Shown here: piece by piece, positions 59,597 to 64,000 of the stretch | Numbering within the stretch: position 1 is the stretch's first letter | How the letters are laid out: each line of letters opens with the position of its first letter | Source: Algoriphagus sp. | GTDB taxonomy: Bacteria > Bacteroidota > Bacteroidia > Cytophagales > Cyclobacteriaceae | Length of the DNA stretch: 64,000 nucleotides | Direction of reading: 5' to 3' | NCBI GenBank assembly: GCA_021298245.1 | Contig: JAJTDZ010000002.1 | Location: 62,001-126,000 of the forward strand | Notes under the pieces: generated by a model | Told to the model about the DNA's origin: nothing | What the model saw: the letters and a program-made list of their open reading frames with translations, nothing else | The model's database searches: none | Made by a program: the position numbers and the translations under genes

Positions 59597-61171
59597 ATGA
59601 AAAAATTACTCTTTTTCCTTTCTATTCTTTTTTTTGTGTACCAAGCTCAGGCTCAAACTTGGGATTGGGGAGGTCCCGTAGATCCTTTGCAAGCAAAATT
59701 CAAGGTACTCCATTACAGGCTGCAACTAGAATTTTTTCCTCAGACCCAGAGCATCCAAGGATCTTCTACGGTAACATTTGAAGCGCAAGAGCGACTGGAT
59801 ACCTTACGCTTTCAACTGATTGACAACTACACCGTAAGTCGTGTCCTGATGGAAGGGAAGGAAGTAGGGTTTGTTCACCAAAATGACTTACTGGACATAT
59901 TCCCTGTGGACTGTACCTGCAATGAGGTAGAAATTTTTTACGAAGGGGAAACCCCCATCGCTCAAGATCCTCCCTGGAGTGGGGGATTTACTTGGGAAAA
60001 GGACCCATCGGGGAGGCATTGGATGGGACTTTCTTGTCAAGGGGAAGGAGCCAAAATTTTTATGCCCGCCCTGGATCACCCCAATAGCGAGGCTCAAAAT
60101 GGGGTAGACCTGTACCTTACCGCTCCTAAACCCTACGCTATTGCTTCCAACGGGCGATTGCTAGAAATCAGCGAGAAAGAAAACAAAAATACGTACCACT
60201 GGTCCTCCTCCTATCCCATCAATAACTACGGGATCAATTTTACCCTAGGTCATTTTACTCAAGCAAAAAAAGAATTTCAATCCAGTTCTGGAGCCAAAAT
60301 TCCCATGGAAGTCTGGGTGCTTCAAGACCATGAAACCCAAGCTCAAGCTCTGTTGGAAGTTTTGGAAGAAAGTGCCCGAACCCATGAAAAATACTTTGGG
60401 CCTTTTCCTTTTCCGCAAGATAAGATTGCCGTAGTAGAAACCCCATATCTTGGAATGGAACACCAAACCATCAATGCGTATGGCAACAATTATCAGTTTG
60501 AGCCAATGGGAAAAGTCCAGTACGACTGGCTCCTCAACCACGAGCTAGGACACGAATGGTTTGGCAATAAGATTTCTGTGGGAGACTGGGCAGACATGTG
60601 GATCCACGAAGGCCTCACCGCCTACGGAGATTGGCTATTCTATTGGGAACATGGGGGACCTGATGCCTATTTTGAAAAAGTAAAATTAGAGGAAGCCTAT
60701 ATTCCACACGAAAAACCGGTAGTGAGCCCTCGCAACTCCACTGAAAAAACGGCCTACCATCCTGAAATCTACACCAAAGGAGCCATGGTCATTCATTCTT
60801 TAAGAGGAGTATTAGGAGATGAACTCTTTTTTAAAGCTCTCAAAGCAGTAGCCATGGAAGAAGAATTTGCCTACACCACCAAGATAAGCACGGATGCCTT
60901 TGTAGAATTTATTCAAAACTATACGGGAAAGGACCTGAAAGATTTTTTCCAGCTCTACCTCTACAGCACCAATCTTCCCGAAGTACATCTGAAAAAGAAG
61001 GGGAAAAATCAATACCAATTATCCTTAGAGGGAATCCAATTTGAGCTACCGATAGAAGTAAAAACCTCCACTGGAATTCAAAAGTACTATTTAGGAAAAA
61101 CCCCTACGCTGATCTCCAGTACCAGTACGCCCGAAGTAGATCCACGGGGCTGGCTGATGCTGAAGCGGTAA
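59597..61171 (+). CDS. M1-family metallopeptidase (aminopeptidase N-like), exported
   Basis: 524 residues. The signal peptide (LLFFLSILFFVYQAQAQ) is followed by an N-terminal beta saddle domain (about 30-225), a GAMEN-like GMEH at 286-289, and the zinc motif HELGH at 315-319 with the third ligand E338 (WIHEGLTAYGD). A short helical domain ends at about 470, and about 50 residues of beta structure follow. It lacks the large C-terminal helical dome of E. coli PepN and resembles the shorter exported Bacteroidota members. It removes N-terminal residues from peptides in the periplasm. Confidence 0.92.
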   Translation: MKKLLFFLSILFFVYQAQAQTWDWGGPVDPLQAKFKVLHYRLQLEFFPQTQSIQGSSTVTFEAQERLDTLRFQLIDNYTVSRVLMEGKEVGFVHQNDLLDIFPVDCTCNEVEIFYEGETPIAQDPPWSGGFTWEKDPSGRHWMGLSCQGEGAKIFMPALDHPNSEAQNGVDLYLTAPKPYAIASNGRLLEISEKENKNTYHWSSSYPINNYGINFTLGHFTQAKKEFQSSSGAKIPMEVWVLQDHETQAQALLEVLEESARTHEKYFGPFPFPQDKIAVVETPYLGMEHQTINAYGNNYQFEPMGKVQYDWLLNHELGHEWFGNKISVGDWADMWIHEGLTAYGDWLFYWEHGGPDAYFEKVKLEEAYIPHEKPVVSPRNSTEKTAYHPEIYTKGAMVIHSLRGVLGDELFFKALKAVAMEEEFAYTTKISTDAFVEFIQNYTGKDLKDFFQLYLYSTNLPEVHLKKKGKNQYQLSLEGIQFELPIEVKTSTGIQKYYLGKTPTLISSTSTPEVDPRGWLMLKR

Positions 61172-61260
61172 GGGAGTTTGTTCACGCGGCAAAAAGAATG
61201 TGAAGGAGGAGTTGGTGTACATTTATTTTAAAGTGGATTACTTACAAAAAATCTCCCTAC

Positions 61261-61277
61261 CCCCCTTGGTAAGGGGG
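61261..61277. repeat. CCCCCTT/AAGGGGG palindrome
   Basis: Perfect 7-bp inverted repeat with a GGT loop in the gene-free stretch 61172-61607. This word resembles dispersed repeats that occur between genes in many bacteria. Nearby (61389-61406) lies a weaker CCCC...GGGG inversion around GAATTC. Confidence 0.55.
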
Positions 61278-61450
61278 AGTCACATCTCCTGATCCTAAAA
61301 AATAAATTAAGAACTTGACGGTCTATTTCTAAAAGTAAAATTTTACCGAGTCCATAAAAAGTTGTTGAATGAGCTTTGAGGCTCCTTGCCCCTCAGAATT
61401 CCGGGGGGATTTAGCACTCAAAATCATACAACAAATGTAGCAACCCCCTA

Positions 61451-61500
61451 AACCAAAAAAGCGGCGAAGCCTTTAGACTTCTACCGCTTTTTGGTTTTGT
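61451..61500 (+). terminator. Long terminator-like hairpin between the M1 peptidase gene and metK
   Basis: AACCAAAAAAGCGG (61451-61464) pairs with CCGCTTTTTGGTT (61484-61496), one base bulged, with a further GAAG/CTTC stem inside. Its A/T-rich outer arms allow it to end transcripts from both convergent genes. Confidence 0.65.
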
Positions 61501-61544
61501 AAAGTTAAATTTACTTTAGAGCAGGAGTAATTAACGTTTAACCT

Positions 61545-61587
61545 GCCTGCCTTCGGCAGGCTTTTAACCTGCTTGCCGCAGGCAGGC
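61545..61587. repeat. Tandem CCTGCC/GGCAGG palindromes
   Basis: GCCTGCC-TTC-GGCAGGC (61545-61561) and GCTTGCC-GCA-GGCAGGC (61571-61587), each preceded by TTAACCTG/TAACCTGC-like sequence. Two copies of a short palindromic element in direct order, 20 bases before the metK stop. Confidence 0.7.
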
Positions 61588-61607
61588 TCTTAACGCTCAT
61601 AAAGCCC

Positions 61608-62861
61608 TTAAAGTCCGAATTCTTTCTTTACCCGCTCTACGTAATCCAACTTCTCCCAGGTAAATAGCTCCACCTTCTTGGTAATCGCTGGGCGGTACGG
61701 GGAAGTGAAGGTTTTCTCTACCACCACGCTCTCTCTACCCATGTGACCATATGCCGCAGTCTCTAGGTAGATCGGCGTACGCAACTTCAAGCGCTGCTCG
61801 ATGGCATAGGGACGCATGTCGAAGATGCCCTCCACCTTTTTGGCAATCTCTCCATCACTCATGTTCACCTTGGCCGTGCCGTAGGTATTGATGTAGATAC
61901 CCATCGGCTTGGCTACACCAATCGCATAGGATACCTGCACCAAGATCTCGTCAGCCACTCCCGCTGCCACCATGTTCTTGGCAATGTGACGGGTAGCGTA
62001 TGCTGCGGAGCGGTCTACTTTCGAAGGATCTTTGCCAGAGAAGGCTCCTCCTCCGTGAGCACCCTTGCCCCCGTAGGTGTCTACGATGATCTTTCTTCCG
62101 GTAAGTCCAGTGTCTCCGTGTGGTCCACCGATCACAAACTTGCCCGTTGGGTTGATGTGGTAGGTGATCTGGTCCGTGAATAATTTTTGTAGCGAAGGCT
62201 TCAACTTGGCCTTCACACGTGGAATCAGGATGTTGATGATATCCGCTTTGATTTTGGCAAGCATTGTGGCTTCGGTATCAAAGTCGTCGTGCTGGGTAGA
62301 TACCACAATCGCATCGATGCGTTGAGGCACGTTGTCGTCGGAGTATTCGATGGTCACCTGAGACTTGGAGTCAGGACGTAGGTAAGGCATGTCCTTGTTC
62401 TCTCTACGCAATTCCGCAAGTTCCAAAAGAATGCGGTGCGAGAGGTCCAATGCCAAAGGCATGTAGTTTTCTGTTTCGTTGGTGGCATAGCCAAACATCA
62501 TTCCTTGGTCGCCTGCACCCTGCTCTTCTGGGTTCTTGCGTTCTACACCTTGGTTGATGTCCGCAGATTGCTCATGGATAGCAGAAAGCACCCCGCAGGA
62601 GTTGCCTTCAAACATGTATTCACTTTTGGTATAACCAATCTTGTTGATCACCTCGCGGGCAATCTTTTGCACATCTAAGTACACTTCGGATTTTACCTCT
62701 CCAGCAAGGACTACCTGTCCGGTAGTTACCAGCGTTTCGCAGGCTACCTTGGAGTTGGGATCAAAAGCCAAAAAGTTGTCAATCAATGCGTCCGAAATCT
62801 GGTCCGCAATTTTATCTGGGTGACCCTCAGATACAGATTCTGAGGTAAATAGGTAAGGCAT
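61608..62861 (-). CDS. metK: S-adenosylmethionine synthetase
   Basis: 417 residues from the ATG at 62861, giving the usual start [19 protein letters not shown]; the longer reading adds eleven basic residues with no counterpart in the family. The methionine/ATP site [34 protein letters not shown], and [19 protein letters not shown] are all present. It joins ATP and methionine to make SAM, used by rlmN and the tRNA methylase in this window. Codon use is noticeably more GC-rich than its neighbours, as expected of a highly expressed gene. The 5' leader of about 30 bases leaves no room for a SAM riboswitch. Confidence 0.97.
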   Translation of the reverse strand: MPYLFTSESVSEGHPDKIADQISDALIDNFLAFDPNSKVACETLVTTGQVVLAGEVKSEVYLDVQKIAREVINKIGYTKSEYMFEGNSCGVLSAIHEQSADINQGVERKNPEEQGAGDQGMMFGYATNETENYMPLALDLSHRILLELAELRRENKDMPYLRPDSKSQVTIEYSDDNVPQRIDAIVVSTQHDDFDTEATMLAKIKADIINILIPRVKAKLKPSLQKLFTDQITYHINPTGKFVIGGPHGDTGLTGRKIIVDTYGGKGAHGGGAFSGKDPSKVDRSAAYATRHIAKNMVAAGVADEILVQVSYAIGVAKPMGIYINTYGTAKVNMSDGEIAKKVEGIFDMRPYAIEQRLKLRTPIYLETAAYGHMGRESVVVEKTFTSPYRPAITKKVELFTWEKLDYVERVKKEFGL

Positions 62862-62891
62862 ACCGTTTTTTATTTTTCGTGAATGGTGCCC

Positions 62892-62899
62892 CAAAATTA
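62892..62899 (-). promoter_or_regulatory. -7 box (TAATTTTG) for metK
   Basis: Minus strand TAATTTTG, a full TAnnTTTG match, with TTTT at the -33 distance (19-base spacer). The leader is about 25 bases before the ATG at 62861. Confidence 0.5.
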
Positions 62900-62990
62900 C
62901 AGGAAGTAGGGGAAATAAAAAACTGCAGTAAGGGGTTACTTACTGAGCAGCAGCGATTCCTTTTTTTATGCTCACAAAGAAGGAAAGTCT

Positions 62991-63007
62991 GCCTGCGGTA
63001 GGTAGGC
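62991..63007. repeat. Third copy of the CCTGC palindrome, degenerate
   Basis: GCCTGC-GGTAG-GTAGGC with one G-T pair. It belongs to the same family as the two copies at 61545-61587, on the other side of metK. Confidence 0.5.
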
Positions 63008-63074
63008 TCTACTACTTTACATGAGTACTTTTTTTACTCAAAAATGGGTAAAGAAAAAAGAAGTGGACATCTCA

Positions 63075-63323
63075 TTAAATGCCATCTTTTAAAAGAAAAA
63101 ATGCTATAAAAAGTATTCCTCCAATTACCGCCCCAGCTTTCTTTTTGAGATACTCCTGCTGCAAATCGATCTTTTTATAGAGATAAAAAATATAGCCCTG
63201 TACAAAAAGTCCAAAGGTAAAAATGAGGAGTGCAATGGGGATAGATTTGAAAAAGAACCCCGCAAAAGCAACAGCTAGGGCAAGGAATATTGAATAAGTT
63301 TCCCACTTTTTTATTGTGTCCAT
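63075..63323 (-). CDS. Small three-helix membrane protein
   Basis: 82 residues with hydrophobic segments at about 10-28, 30-50 and 62-78, the last two separated by a basic loop (YKKIDLQQEYLKKK). Nothing suggests a family. The gene starts five bases after the stop of the six-cysteine lipoprotein gene, so it is almost certainly on the same transcript. Being small, hydrophobic and coupled to a gene for an unusual exported protein, it could act in export or in self-protection, but that is only inference. Confidence 0.65.
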   Translation of the reverse strand: MDTIKKWETYSIFLALAVAFAGFFFKSIPIALLIFTFGLFVQGYIFYLYKKIDLQQEYLKKKAGAVIGGILFIAFFLLKDGI

Positions 63324-63328
63324 GTTCT

Positions 63329-63967
63329 TTAATTTTCGTATTTTTTACAAGTCTTATAAGATTTTGTAGCATCATCTATACATACCAATTCAGATAAATA
63401 GACAAATCCTCCACAAGCCAATGCGCCTAGCAGAGTAGGAGTCAATAAGCCACAAGCGGCTGAAGCTACTAGTGCCGCATTCCTACAGGTTTCAATACCG
63501 GTATCAAATTCCTCTTCACAAGCTCCATAAATTCTCAAATTTGCTGAATGAACGCTTCTTTTTTGCACTAACTCAGAAATATTTTCTGCTAGTAGCATAT
63601 CAAGTTCTTCTCGATTCGCTACAAGGAGTTGAGGATATTTTTCCCTTAATTTTTGACCTAAAATCACCATTTCAAGTAAAGGATGTTCGATTTTAAGGTT
63701 AGACCCACTAAGTGTATACCGATCTTTTTCCACCTCTGCAAAAGAAGAAGCTGATATCACTCGCTGCTGAATTTTTTCAAAATCTTCTTTGGAAATCCTT
63801 GAAGCATTCGCCTGGCTCTTTTGTAAGGAATTCATAAACTCAATGAATAAGGGGTCTTCAGGTAGCTGATCAACCAAAAGTTCTGCCTGCTTGGGTTGTG
63901 GATCTTCCGCAACGCAGCCCAAAAAAAGGCAGGAAAAAGACACAAAAAAAAGGGATTTCATTTTCAT
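63329..63967 (-). CDS. Lipoprotein with symmetric six-cysteine helical hairpin (unrecognised)
   Basis: 212 residues (or 210 from the second ATG). The lipoprotein signal ends at C18 (LFFVSFSCLFLGC). A helical, polar region of about 130 residues follows (SLQKSQANASRISKEDFEKIQQRV and so on). The last 63 residues carry six cysteines at 150, 161, 172, 185, 196 and 207, spaced 11-11-13-11-11, around two hydrophobic helical stretches (AALVASAACGLL and LLGALACGGFVYLSEL). The spacing would stack three disulfides between two antiparallel helices. No family is recognised. A small membrane protein gene follows after five bases. Confidence 0.7.
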   Translation of the reverse strand: MKMKSLFFVSFSCLFLGCVAEDPQPKQAELLVDQLPEDPLFIEFMNSLQKSQANASRISKEDFEKIQQRVISASSFAEVEKDRYTLSGSNLKIEHPLLEMVILGQKLREKYPQLLVANREELDMLLAENISELVQKRSVHSANLRIYGACEEEFDTGIETCRNAALVASAACGLLTPTLLGALACGGFVYLSELVCIDDATKSYKTCKKYEN

Positions 63968-64000
63968 GGATTAAAAAGTGTTTAGAATTAAAAAATTATT

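Noticed and set aside
61172..61607. CRISPR array or insertion-sequence remnant in the gap before metK
   Set aside because: The palindromes are not evenly spaced direct repeats with unique spacers, and there is no transposase fragment or paired terminal repeat.
62862..62940. SAM riboswitch before metK
   Set aside because: The predicted leader is about 25-30 bases, too short for any known SAM riboswitch.

Overview
The window looks like an ordinary chromosomal segment of a member of the Bacteroidota, order Cytophagales, with a Cyclobacteriaceae-type gene content (family level is inference). The evidence is: promoter boxes of the form TAnnTTTG instead of sigma70 -10 boxes; few Shine-Dalgarno sites; TonB-receptor/DUF4249 lipoprotein pairs; an MG2/plug-domain protein; a PorE-like OmpA lipoprotein; DUF4199 and DUF5698-type families; a CcmC-D-E-F block; and a glycosidase/serine-hydrolase fusion. 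I count 60 protein genes (one cut by the left edge), 2 tRNAs, 4 terminator-like hairpins and several palindromic repeats. There is no rRNA, phage, insertion sequence or CRISPR.

Layout. 1-9 kb: edge fragment of the Kdo transferase gene waaA, a low-molecular-weight phosphatase, a Gfo/Idh/MocA oxidoreductase, an aspartate kinase, two tandem lipoprotein sugar dehydrogenases, then gpsA with a PlsB-like acyltransferase (start of phospholipid synthesis). 9-18 kb: polyprenyl diphosphate synthase, thrA (aspartokinase/homoserine dehydrogenase), a GreA-like protein, an NTF2-like protein, an SDR, a MscS channel, an alkyltransferase-like protein, a Na+ symporter, clpS and recR. 18-20.5 kb: tRNA-Ala, a 340-base gap with RNA-like hairpins, an unrecognised membrane sensor-like protein and a small lipoprotein gene that looks frame-broken at a T7 run.

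20.5-41 kb: cytochrome c maturation (ccmC, ccmD-like, ccmE, ccmF), rlmN, an MG2/plug protein and a small outer-membrane protein, mutL followed by two rhomboid proteases, a GH3 (NagZ-type)/beta-lactamase-like fusion, the PorE-like lipoprotein, an HdrD/GlpC-like iron-sulfur pair, and tRNA-Phe with a textbook promoter and terminator. 41-51 kb: exported flavodoxin, two M14 peptidases (one active, one apparently dead), universal stress protein with a CPA2 antiporter, ferrochelatase, an MFS transporter, a DUF5698-type membrane protein and a TrmN6-like methylase.

51-64 kb: a three-gene outer-membrane uptake locus (kelch/IPT lipoprotein, TonB receptor, DUF4249 lipoprotein), a saccharopine dehydrogenase-like gene, cdd with an esterase, an acidic UPF0158-like protein, an M1 aminopeptidase, a repeat-rich 436-base gap, metK, and at the right end a lipoprotein with a strikingly symmetric six-cysteine helical hairpin coupled to a three-helix membrane protein.

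The best candidates for something undescribed are the six-cysteine hairpin lipoprotein pair (63.1-64 kb), the transmembrane sensor-like protein at 18.6-20.0 kb, the T7 frame break at 20.1 kb, the swapped zinc motif in the second M14 protein, and three genes whose -7 box ends exactly four bases before the start codon, which suggests leaderless mRNAs.
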